Positions 1 through 6,215 of a DNA stretch of 12,110 nt are shown here, in pieces. The stretch covers positions 1 to 12,110 of the forward strand of contig URMI01000009.1 of assembly GCA_900548845.1 (NCBI GenBank), in the 5' to 3' direction. The translations under genes and the position numbers were made by a program. Below the pieces are notes generated by a model. That model had not been told where the DNA came from and searched no databases. It was given only the letters and a program-made list of their open reading frames with translations. The DNA is from an uncultured Clostridia bacterium (GTDB taxonomy: Bacteria > Bacillota > Clostridia > Christensenellales > Borkfalkiaceae). Position 1 is the stretch's first letter; each line of letters begins with the position of its first letter.

Positions 1-25
1 TCCCTACACGACGCTCTTCCGATCT
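1..25. other. Illumina adapter remnant (not genomic)
   Basis: The first 25 bases match, as I recall it, the 3' end of the Illumina TruSeq universal adapter, including the diagnostic ending CTCTTCCGATCT. Genomic sequence apparently starts at base 26. This shows that the window begins at a contig end and that adapter trimming was incomplete, so the outermost bases should not be used as biological sequence. Confidence 0.97.
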
Positions 26-30
26 AAGCG

Positions 31-63
31 AAAAGAGCGCTCCTATGATGGGAGCGCTCTTTT
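31..63. terminator. Rho-independent terminator of an unseen upstream gene
   Basis: A perfect 13-bp inverted repeat (31-43 with 51-63) encloses a 7-nt loop. The arms are AAAAGAGCGCTCC and GGAGCGCTCTTTT, so a short T-run follows the GC-rich stem in either direction. No gene within the window ends into it from the left, so it most likely closes a gene lost at the contig end. Its stem is nearly the same as those at 949-981 and 1121-1154. Confidence 0.8.
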
Positions 64-74
64 CAAAGTGGTGA

Positions 75-103
75 TTGACAAACAATAGTTGAAATGATAT
101 AAT
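75..103 (+). promoter_or_regulatory. Consensus sigma-A promoter of the 131-931 gene
   Basis: A -35 TTGACA (75-80) and a -10 TATAAT (98-103) are separated by exactly 17 bp. A TG dinucleotide at 95-96 forms an extended -10 (TGATATAAT). Both hexamers are perfect matches to the housekeeping consensus, so this should be a strong promoter. Transcription would start near 110, giving a leader of about 20 nt that carries the GGAGG ribosome binding site at 120-124. Confidence 0.92.
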
Positions 104-130
104 AGAGACAAATCAAAACGGAGGTGCAGC

Positions 131-931
131 GTGATCGGGTTTTTTATCTGGCTCGTATCGGCAGTCCTGATCCTCTTTGGCCCTGCGGCAACCTTTACCG
201 CCGGCAACAGCGTTCCCCCGCCCCATCAGCAGGAAACGCCGCCCGTTGCTTATCGGATGCTGACCCCGGGCGAAACGGAGATCGATGAAATCGCGTTGAT
301 CGCCGTCAACGACGGCCCCGTGCAGGGCATCGATTGTGCCTGGGGATACAGCTATCTTGAATTCAATATCTCGCGGGCGGCGCATACGGAAGACAGCAAT
401 CTGTATCTCGTCAAATTTTCCGTTGATTTTACCCCCGGCTATATCGCCGCCAAAAATGACTTCGAACTTGCAGAAGGCGTCCCCTATGATGAAGACGCCT
501 GCCTGAAAGGCGGCACGATGACGGTATCGGTGACGGACAACGGCGAAGCGGGACACTGCGTTGTCATTCCGCGAAGCGCCTGGCGTTATCAGGGCAGCGA
601 AACAGGCACAGCGGAATGGAACGGCACGCAATTCTACAGCTCTTCCTCCCCTATGGATGCCGATGAGACCGTAACGGCAAGCTGGACGTTTGAGGCCGGC
701 AGCCGCGACGCCGACAAGAAGGCCACGCGCATCATGCAAACAGCCTTCCTTGTAGAAGCCTTCCCGCAGGAGAGCCGCGAAGATGTGCTCACTTTTGAAT
801 TTACGCACACCCTGTCCGCTCAGCATCGGCTCCCCGGCGGTCTGTGGAAGCCCCTCGGATATACCGACGGGGCGGAACACAAGCAAGAACTTGTCCATAC
901 TTTCAGCATCTCTGTTCCCTTCTCACTCTGA
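131..931 (+). CDS. Secreted or membrane-anchored protein of unknown function
   Basis: This encodes 266 residues from a GTG start chosen because GGAGG (120-124) lies 6 nt upstream, just after a consensus promoter. Residues 2-22 form a hydrophobic helix without N-terminal positive charges, which could be an atypical signal peptide or a membrane anchor. A Pro-rich linker follows (about 29-38). The remainder is acidic and alternates Thr/Ser, aromatic and Val residues in a pattern suggesting beta strands, so it is probably an exported beta-rich domain. Three cysteines (C69, C124, C143) fall in that part. I recognise no family or catalytic motif. The gene is monocistronic, with its own promoter and a terminator 17 nt after the TGA stop. 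A long antisense ORF (113-898, minus) overlaps it but lacks comparable initiation signals. Coding is well supported; function is unknown. Confidence 0.82.
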   Translation: MIGFFIWLVSAVLILFGPAATFTAGNSVPPPHQQETPPVAYRMLTPGETEIDEIALIAVNDGPVQGIDCAWGYSYLEFNISRAAHTEDSNLYLVKFSVDFTPGYIAAKNDFELAEGVPYDEDACLKGGTMTVSVTDNGEAGHCVVIPRSAWRYQGSETGTAEWNGTQFYSSSSPMDADETVTASWTFEAGSRDADKKATRIMQTAFLVEAFPQESREDVLTFEFTHTLSAQHRLPGGLWKPLGYTDGAEHKQELVHTFSISVPFSL

Positions 932-948
932 ACACGGCAAACACAACA

Positions 949-983
949 AAAGAGCGCTTCCTGGGAAAGGGAGCGCTTTTTTT
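949..983 (+). terminator. Terminator of the 131-931 gene
   Basis: The stem pairs 949-961 with 969-981, around a core of AGCGCT on both sides and including two G-T wobble pairs, with a 7-nt loop. Seven T residues (977-983) close it. It begins 17 nt after the stop codon at 929-931 and so ends that transcript. Confidence 0.88.
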
Positions 984-1025
984 GCAAAGATTTTGCTGTG
1001 CGGGGGCTTGGGCGGGAGGCTGTTT

Positions 1026-1094
1026 ACTCCTTCCGTCACGGCACCGAAGCAAGCTTCGGATGCCGCGCCACCTCCCTCGGAGAGGGAGGCAAGG
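1026..1094. repeat. REP-like intergenic palindromic element
   Basis: Two adjacent hairpins make up this element. The first pairs CGGCA-CCGAAG (1039-1049) with CTTCGG-a-TGCCG (1054-1065), with one bulged base and a CAAG loop. The second is a perfect 8-bp stem, CCTCCCTC (1071-1078) with GAGGGAGG (1082-1089), around a GGA loop. It contains no ORF with initiation signals and lies between the terminators of two convergent genes. From memory, sequences ending in CCTCCCTC...GAGGGAGGCAAGG recur between genes in many gut Clostridia, so I infer a dispersed repeat. Only this one copy of that type is present here. Confidence 0.6.
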
Positions 1095-1120
1095 AAATAA
1101 GGAGGACGCCAATAATGAGG

Positions 1121-1154
1121 AAAAGAACGCTCCCCAAAAAAGGGAGCGCTCTTT
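1121..1154 (-). terminator. Terminator of glgP
   Basis: On the minus strand a 13-bp stem (1154-1142 with 1134-1122, one A/C mismatch) with a 7-nt loop is followed by TTTT (1124-1121). It starts 22 nt beyond the TAA stop of the phosphorylase gene. The stem is AAAGAGCGCTCCC, the same motif as in the two terminators to its left. Confidence 0.82.
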
Positions 1155-1176
1155 GGATGTGGTTTCTGAATGCGGT

Positions 1177-3483
1177 TTACTTTAAGTGCCAGATGAGGTT
1201 TGCGTAATCGGTGACCGAACGGTCGGCGGAGAATTTGCCCGCCGCCGCCATGTTGTGAAGGCACTTTCTGTCGAAGTCCTCCGTGCCGTAGTCGTGCAGA
1301 AGCTCGAGCTTGGCGCGGACGTAATCGGCAAAGTCGAAGAGGACGAGATAGCGGTCGGCGCCGTAATCGGTGACGATGCTCTCGTAAAGCTTTTTGAGCA
1401 TCCCCTTCTCGTCGGGGAAGGTGCCGTCGCGCAGCGTTTCGACCACGCGGCGGAGTTTCGGGTCGTTGCCGAGCATCTCCGTCGGGCAGTAGTACTGCTT
1501 GACTGCCGCCACTTCTTCGACGGTCGCGCCGAAGATGTAGTTGTTCTCCCTGCCCGCCTCTTCGCAGATCTCGACGTTTGCACCGTCGAGCGTCCCGAGC
1601 GTCACCGTGCCGTTCAGCATGAACTTCATGTTGCTCGTGCCCGAGGCCTCCATGCCCGCCATGCTGATCTGCTCGCTCACGTCCGCCGCGCAGACGATCT
1701 TCTCCGCGTAGGAGACGTTGTAGTTCTGCACGAACACCACCTTCATCACCTTGCTGACGTCGGGGTCGCCGTTGACGAGCTTTGCGATCTCGTTGATGTA
1801 CTTGATGATCGCCTTCGCGTTGTAGTAACCGGGAGCCGCCTTCGCGCCGAAGATGAATGCCGTGGGCGGGAAGTCGGTGATTTCGCCGTCCTTGATCGCG
1901 TAATAGAAATAGAGGATGGCGAACGCGTTGAGAAGCTGGCGCTTGTATTCGTGAAGGCGCTTGACCTGCACGTCGAAGATGAAGTCGGGCGAAAGGTCGA
2001 TGCCCTCGTGCTGTGCAATATAGGCGGCGAGCTTCTCCTTGTTGGCGTGCTTGATGGTGCGGAAGGCGGGCAGCATCTTTTCGATGTGGGGCTCCATCTT
2101 CCTCAGCTGCGCAAGGTCGGTGTGCCAGCCCGTGCCGATGTATTTGTCGATCTCCTTCGCCATGTCGGGATTGTTGAGGAGCATCCAGCGGCGGGGCGTG
2201 ATGCCGTTCGTGACGTTGACGAACTTTTCGGGGAAGCGCTCGTACCAATTTTTGAAGGTATCCGTCTTTAAGATGTTGGTGTGGATCTCTGCGACGCCGT
2301 TGACGTGCGAGGAAACGTAGATGGCAAGATGCGCCATGTGGATGACGTTATCGCGGATGATATAGAACTTGCTGCCGTCGAGGCCGTCCGCCTCGAGGCG
2401 GCGCTGACAGTTGACGATCTCCTGATAGACGTCGGGGAGAAGGTCGGAGAGCGCGAGCGCATCCCACTTCTCGAGCGCCTCCGCCATGATGGTGTGGTTG
2501 GTGAAGTTGAAGGTCTCCGCGCAGACTCTGAACGCCTCGTCGAAGGTGAAGCCCTCCGCCTTGAGAAGGCGAAGAAGTTCGGGAATGGCAATGACGGGGT
2601 GGGTGTCGTTGAGCTGGAAGCAGTAGTAGCGGGAAAGCTCGTGAAGATCGTGCCCCGCCTCCTTCTGCTTTCTGACGATGTCCTGAAGGGAGGCGCTGAC
2701 GAGGAAGTACTGCTGCCTGAGGCGCAGGATCTTGCCCACCATCGTGTTGTCGTTGGGATAGAGGACGTCGGTGATCTTCGTCGCGTTGAAGTTCTCCGTC
2801 GCCGTGTGTTCGCCCTTCATGTCGTTGAAGGTCGCAAAATCGAACGCCTGCACGGGCTCCGCCTGCCAGAGGCGCAGCGTGTTGACGACGCCGTTCTTGT
2901 AGCCGAAGATGGGCATATCGTAAGGGACGGCGCGCACATCCTGATCGGCAAAATGCACGGTGACGGCGTCGCGCTCGGTGCGCACGCTCCACGGATCCCC
3001 CCATTTGAGCCAATCGTCGCCCTCTTCATGCTGATAGCCGTCGACAAAGGTCTGGGCAAACAGGCCGTAGCGGTAGCGGATGCCGTAGCCGTCGAGGGGG
3101 ATGTCCATCGTTGCAGCGCTTTCGAGATAGCAGGCGGCAAGACGGCCGAGACCGCCGTTGCCGAGCGCCGCGTCCTCCACCTCTTCGAACTTATTAAGGT
3201 CTTCGCCGATGCTCTTTAAGGCTTCGCCGGCATCTTCGAGGATGCCGAGGTTGAGAAGGTTGGAGAAAATGGCGCGGCCCATCAAAAATTCTGCCGAGAA
3301 ATAGCCGCAGCGGCGCTTATCCGCCGACTTTTCTGCCTTCCAATCGGCATAGACGCCGCCCATCACCGCGCGGGAGAGCGCGTTATACAGTTCCTTCTTG
3401 TTCGCCGAGGCAAGGTCGGTGCCATAGTCCGCATGCAGGATGCCGTCGACTTCCGATAAAAACTTCTTCTTGTCTAATTTCAT
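1177..3483 (-). CDS. glgP: Glycogen/maltodextrin phosphorylase (GT35)
   Basis: This cytoplasmic PLP enzyme removes glucose units from glycogen or maltodextrin with phosphate, releasing glucose-1-phosphate. The product has 768 residues, a normal length for bacterial GT35 enzymes. Visible family landmarks are GNGGLGRLAACYLES (108-122), the QLNDTHP segment (290-296), VKRLHEYKRQLLN (507-519) and the PLP site EASGTSNMKFMLNG (612-625), in which K620 is the expected Schiff-base lysine. Nothing is missing at either end. The ATG at 3483-3481 is supported by AGAGGA 4 nt upstream and by a consensus-like promoter at 3549-3577. The gene is monocistronic, divergent from the hyd operon, and closed by the hairpin at 1121-1154. 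I cannot tell glycogen from maltodextrin preference by eye; no glgA, glgC or malQ is nearby to decide, so the symbol is the generic one. Confidence 0.96.
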   Translation of the reverse strand: MKLDKKKFLSEVDGILHADYGTDLASANKKELYNALSRAVMGGVYADWKAEKSADKRRCGYFSAEFLMGRAIFSNLLNLGILEDAGEALKSIGEDLNKFEEVEDAALGNGGLGRLAACYLESAATMDIPLDGYGIRYRYGLFAQTFVDGYQHEEGDDWLKWGDPWSVRTERDAVTVHFADQDVRAVPYDMPIFGYKNGVVNTLRLWQAEPVQAFDFATFNDMKGEHTATENFNATKITDVLYPNDNTMVGKILRLRQQYFLVSASLQDIVRKQKEAGHDLHELSRYYCFQLNDTHPVIAIPELLRLLKAEGFTFDEAFRVCAETFNFTNHTIMAEALEKWDALALSDLLPDVYQEIVNCQRRLEADGLDGSKFYIIRDNVIHMAHLAIYVSSHVNGVAEIHTNILKTDTFKNWYERFPEKFVNVTNGITPRRWMLLNNPDMAKEIDKYIGTGWHTDLAQLRKMEPHIEKMLPAFRTIKHANKEKLAAYIAQHEGIDLSPDFIFDVQVKRLHEYKRQLLNAFAILYFYYAIKDGEITDFPPTAFIFGAKAAPGYYNAKAIIKYINEIAKLVNGDPDVSKVMKVVFVQNYNVSYAEKIVCAADVSEQISMAGMEASGTSNMKFMLNGTVTLGTLDGANVEICEEAGRENNYIFGATVEEVAAVKQYYCPTEMLGNDPKLRRVVETLRDGTFPDEKGMLKKLYESIVTDYGADRYLVLFDFADYVRAKLELLHDYGTEDFDRKCLHNMAAAGKFSADRSVTDYANLIWHLK

Positions 3484-3498
3484 GTTGTCCTCTCATGC

Positions 3499-3516
3499 CG
3501 CACAGAAAACTGTGCG
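3499..3516 (-). other. Leader hairpin just upstream of the glgP ribosome binding site
   Basis: A perfect 7-bp inverted repeat, CGCACAG (3499-3505) with CTGTGCG (3510-3516), encloses a 4-nt loop in the glgP 5' leader. It ends 5 nt before the AGAGGA ribosome binding site (3493-3488). It could affect translation initiation or mRNA stability. On the plus strand it is followed by TTTTT, but no plus-strand gene ends there, so I do not call it a terminator. Confidence 0.45.
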
Positions 3517-3548
3517 CATTTTTGTATGATATTTTGGCTGACCTTTTT

Positions 3549-3577
3549 ATTTTACACAACAGAGTTGCAAAAGTCAA
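3549..3577 (-). promoter_or_regulatory. Promoter of glgP
   Basis: On the minus strand, TTGACT (3577-3572) and TAAAAT (3554-3549) are 17 bp apart, close to the sigma-A consensus. The expected start is near 3541, giving a leader of about 60 nt that contains the hairpin at 3499-3516. It lies in the 319-bp region shared with the hyd promoter, whose -35 starts 125 bp away. The two promoters point away from each other. Confidence 0.8.
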
Positions 3578-3701
3578 CGCAAAATTTCCGCGGAACGCGA
3601 TTTTTTTCTCCGTTTTTTTATGCAAAAGAGTGTTCGCTTTTGCTTTGCCTGCAAGGCGGTGTATTTTCCTTATTTTTTCAGAGGGAACTTTCTCAAAGCC
3701 C

Positions 3702-3730
3702 TTGAAATATCCTTTCCCTTGTGCTATAAT
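3702..3730 (+). promoter_or_regulatory. Promoter of the hydCBA operon
   Basis: TTGAAA (3702-3707) and a perfect TATAAT (3725-3730) are 17 bp apart. TGC directly before the -10 makes an extended -10. The start would be near 3737, leaving a leader of about 66 nt. That leader can fold: CCCTTT (3755-3760) pairs with AAAGGG (3766-3771), flanked by GCGCT (3743-3747) and AGCGC (3782-3786). I saw no clear Rex-type operator (TTGTGAA-n4-TTCACAA) near the promoter, so redox control is not shown by the sequence. Confidence 0.88.
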
Positions 3731-3802
3731 GTATGTAATTATGCGCTATTTTGCCCCTTTTTCGGAAAGGGCGTCGAAAGAAGCGCTCTCAGGAGGTAAC
3801 GG

Positions 3803-4300
3803 ATGGAAAATTGTGAAGCGTGCGGAACGCCCGAACAGGCCGAAAAGCTGAAGGCCGTCATCGAGGAGTCCAAGAGCACGCCGGGATGTCTCATGCACAT
3901 CCTGTAGGAGGCGCAGGGCATTTACGGATTTTTGCCCATGAGCGTTCAGAAGACGATCGCGGAAGGCCTCGGGATCTCCCTCTCCGAGGTGTACGGCGTA
4001 GTCACGTTCTACTCGCAGTTCTCGCTCAAGCCCAAGGGCAAGCACCGCATCAGCGTGTGCCTGGGGACTGCATGCTATGTGAAGGGATCGGATAAGATCC
4101 TTTCCGAGATCGAAAAGGAGCTCGGCATCCAGTGCGGCGAATGCACGGAAGACGGGCTGTTCTCGATCGACAGCTGCCGCTGCGTCGGCGCGTGCGGCCT
4201 TGCGCCCGTCATGATGATCGGCGACGAAGTCTACGGCAAGCTCACGCCCGAGTCCGTCAAGGACGTGCTCGACAAATACCGCAAGGAGGAAAACGCATGA
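3803..4300 (+). pseudogene. hydC: Bifurcating hydrogenase subunit HydC (NuoE-like, [2Fe-2S]), frame interrupted by in-frame TAG
   Basis: HydC is the thioredoxin-like [2Fe-2S] subunit that works with the NADH-oxidising subunit HydB in cytoplasmic HydABC. The ATG at 3803 has AGGAGG (3791-3796) 6 nt upstream. The frame runs 34 codons, meets TAG at 3905-3907 (codon 35), then continues in the same frame to TGA at 4298-4300, 165 codon positions in all and normal for the family. Around the stop the product reads HIL-stop-EAQGIYGFLP; NuoE proteins usually have Gln there, so a single C-to-T change (CAG to TAG) explains it. All likely cluster ligands are downstream: C86 and C91 (CLGTAC), C127 and C131 (CVGAC). 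Re-initiation is possible at TTG 3932 or ATG 3938, and an AGGAGG sits at 3906-3911, though 20-26 nt before those codons. The last four bases overlap hydB (ATGA). It may be a nonsense mutation, a sequencing error or a suppressed stop. Confidence 0.88.
3905..3907 (+). other. In-frame TAG at hydC codon 35
   Basis: The codons read ATC CTG TAG GAG GCG CAG. The reading frame before the stop has a good ribosome binding site and a NuoE-like N-terminus. The frame after it is clearly the rest of the same protein. TAG also ends the fibre gene at 8064-8066, so it appears to be a normal stop codon in this genome. Confidence 0.95.
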
Positions 4301-6207
4301 GCCAGCACGAGCATATCACCACCGCGCAGCTGGACGAGATCCGCGCGCGCAAGCACGACCTCATCGCCATCCGCCGCGCCGTGCACGAACAGGCGGAAAA
4401 GATCGCAGAGCATACGAAGTACCGCAAGCAGGTGCTCGTCTGCGGCGGTACGGGCTGCACCTCCTCGCATTCGATGAAGGTCATCGAGCAGCTTGAAACT
4501 TCCCTCAAAGAGAACCACATCGACGACGTCATCGTCGTCAAGACGGGCTGCTTCGGTCTCTGCGCCCTCGGCCCCATCATGATCGTCTACCCCGAAGGCG
4601 CCTTCTATGCGCAGATGACGCCCGAACACGCCAAGACCGTCGTCGAACAGCACCTTGTCAAAGGCGGGCATATCGTCAAGGAGCTCCTCTATCAGGGTAC
4701 CGTGCACGAGGACGGCAGCATCATCCCCTTCGGCGAGACCCCCTTCTATAAGAAGCAGATGCGTATCGCGCTTAGAAACTGCGGCCTCATCGCGGCGGAG
4801 GACATCGAGGAAGCCATCGCGGCGGGCGACTATGCGGCGCTCGAAAAGGTCTTAACTTCCATGACGCCCGACGACGTCATCAACGAGATGCTCGCCTCCG
4901 GGCTTCGCGGCAGGGGCGGCGCGGGCTTCCCCACGGGCAGAAAGTGGGCGTTTGCAAAGGCTTCGCAGGGCGATATCAAGTACGTCTGCTGCAACGCCGA
5001 CGAAGGCGACCCCGGCGCGTTCATGGACCGTTCCGTCCTCGAAGGCGACCCCCACTGCGTGCTCGAAGCGATGACCATCGCGGGCTATGCGATCGGCGCG
5101 CATCAGGGCTACATCTATGTGCGTGCGGAGTACCCCGTCGCCGTCCAGCGCCTGCGCATCGCCATCGATCAGGCGCACGAATACGGGCTGCTCGGCAAGG
5201 ATATCTTGGGCCTCGGCTTTGACTTTGACATTGAAATAAGGCTCGGCGCGGGCGCGTTCGTCTGCGGCGAAGAGACGGCGCTCATGACGAGCATCGAGGG
5301 CCACCGCGGCGAACCCAGGCCCCGCCCTCCCTTCCCCGCTGTCAAGGGCCTCTTCGGGAAGCCCACCATTTTGAATAACGTCGAGACGTGGGCGAACGTC
5401 AACCCCATCATTCTGAAGGGCGCCAAGTGGTTCTCCTCCATCGGCACGGAGACCTCGCCCGGCACCAAGGTGTTCGCGCTCGGCGGCAAGATCACCAACG
5501 TCGGTCTTGTGGAAGTGCCCATGGGCACCACGCTCCGCGAGATCGTCGAAGAGATCGGCGGCGGCATCCCCGGCGGCAAGAAGTTCAAGGCGGCTCAGAC
5601 GGGCGGGCCTTCGGGCGGCTGCATCCCCGCAGAGTGCATCGACACCCCCATCGACTACGATTCCCTGCTCGCCATCGGCTCCATGATGGGCAGCGGCGGT
5701 ATGATCATCCTCGATGAGGACACCTGCATGGTGGATATCGCGAAGTTCTACCTCGAATTCACCGCGGACGAGAGCTGCGGCAAGTGCACCCCCTGCCGTA
5801 TCGGCACCAAGCGCCTTTTGCAGCTCCTCACCAAGATCACGGAAGGCAAGGGCGAACCCGAAGACCTCGACAAGATCGAAGAGCTTGCCGCGCACATGAA
5901 GCAGTCTTCCCTCTGCGCCCTCGGCCAGAGCGCGCCCAACCCCGTCCTTTCGACGCTGCGCTACTTCCGCAAGGAGTACGAAGAGCACATCCTCGAGAAG
6001 CGGTGCGCGGCGGGCGTGTGCAAGGCGCTCATGACCTACTACGTCATCCCCGAAAAGTGCAAGGGCTGCACGCTGTGCGCGCGCAACTGCCCCGTCAAGG
6101 CGATCTCGGGCTCCGTCAAGCAGCCGCACGTCATCGATACGAGCAAGTGCGTCAAGTGCGGGCTGTGCATGGCCAACTGTAAGTTCGGCGCCATCGTGAG
6201 AAAGTGA
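4297..6207 (+). CDS. hydB: Bifurcating [FeFe]-hydrogenase subunit HydB (NuoF-like, FMN/NADH, iron-sulfur)
   Basis: HydB oxidises NADH at FMN and passes electrons toward HydA; in A3 enzymes this couples with ferredoxin oxidation to make H2. The product has 636 residues. In order: an N-terminal thioredoxin-like [2Fe-2S] domain (C49, C54, C85, C89); a NuoF core with GRGGAGFPTGRKW (205-217) and ADEGDPGAFMDR (234-245) for NADH and FMN, then CGEETAL (323-329); a [4Fe-4S] site C494-x2-C497-x2-C500 with C540; and a C-terminal 2[4Fe-4S] ferredoxin domain (C588/591/594/598 and C618/621/624/628). This is the full HydB arrangement and longer than respiratory NuoF. The ATG at 4297 overlaps the hydC stop by 4 nt and has AGGAGG (4284-4289) 7 nt upstream; the longer open frame starting at 4132 lies inside hydC and is rejected. 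Translation is probably coupled to hydC. Confidence 0.96.
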   Translation: MSQHEHITTAQLDEIRARKHDLIAIRRAVHEQAEKIAEHTKYRKQVLVCGGTGCTSSHSMKVIEQLETSLKENHIDDVIVVKTGCFGLCALGPIMIVYPEGAFYAQMTPEHAKTVVEQHLVKGGHIVKELLYQGTVHEDGSIIPFGETPFYKKQMRIALRNCGLIAAEDIEEAIAAGDYAALEKVLTSMTPDDVINEMLASGLRGRGGAGFPTGRKWAFAKASQGDIKYVCCNADEGDPGAFMDRSVLEGDPHCVLEAMTIAGYAIGAHQGYIYVRAEYPVAVQRLRIAIDQAHEYGLLGKDILGLGFDFDIEIRLGAGAFVCGEETALMTSIEGHRGEPRPRPPFPAVKGLFGKPTILNNVETWANVNPIILKGAKWFSSIGTETSPGTKVFALGGKITNVGLVEVPMGTTLREIVEEIGGGIPGGKKFKAAQTGGPSGGCIPAECIDTPIDYDSLLAIGSMMGSGGMIILDEDTCMVDIAKFYLEFTADESCGKCTPCRIGTKRLLQLLTKITEGKGEPEDLDKIEELAAHMKQSSLCALGQSAPNPVLSTLRYFRKEYEEHILEKRCAAGVCKALMTYYVIPEKCKGCTLCARNCPVKAISGSVKQPHVIDTSKCVKCGLCMANCKFGAIVRK

Positions 6208-6215
6208 GGTGCAAG

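Noticed and set aside
923..2248. Long minus-strand ORF (441 codons) rich in Arg, Ala, Gln and His
   Set aside because: It is a frame-shifted shadow of glgP with low-complexity composition, no ribosome binding site and no recognisable domain.
3600..3740. Rex (NADH-sensing) operator near the hyd promoter
   Set aside because: No TTGTGAA-n4-TTCACAA-like palindrome was found by eye; only scattered TTGTG/ACAA fragments.
3905..3907. TAG reassigned to Gln, or read as pyrrolysine or selenocysteine
   Set aside because: TAG serves as a normal stop for the fibre gene (8064-8066), and the other large genes contain no in-frame TAG. Selenocysteine uses TGA, and no pyrrolysine-type gene is present. Occasional suppression remains possible.
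4132..4296. Upstream extension of hydB
   Set aside because: The open frame before 4297 lies inside hydC in another frame and gives an Arg-rich non-homologous sequence; the ATG at 4297 has a good ribosome binding site.
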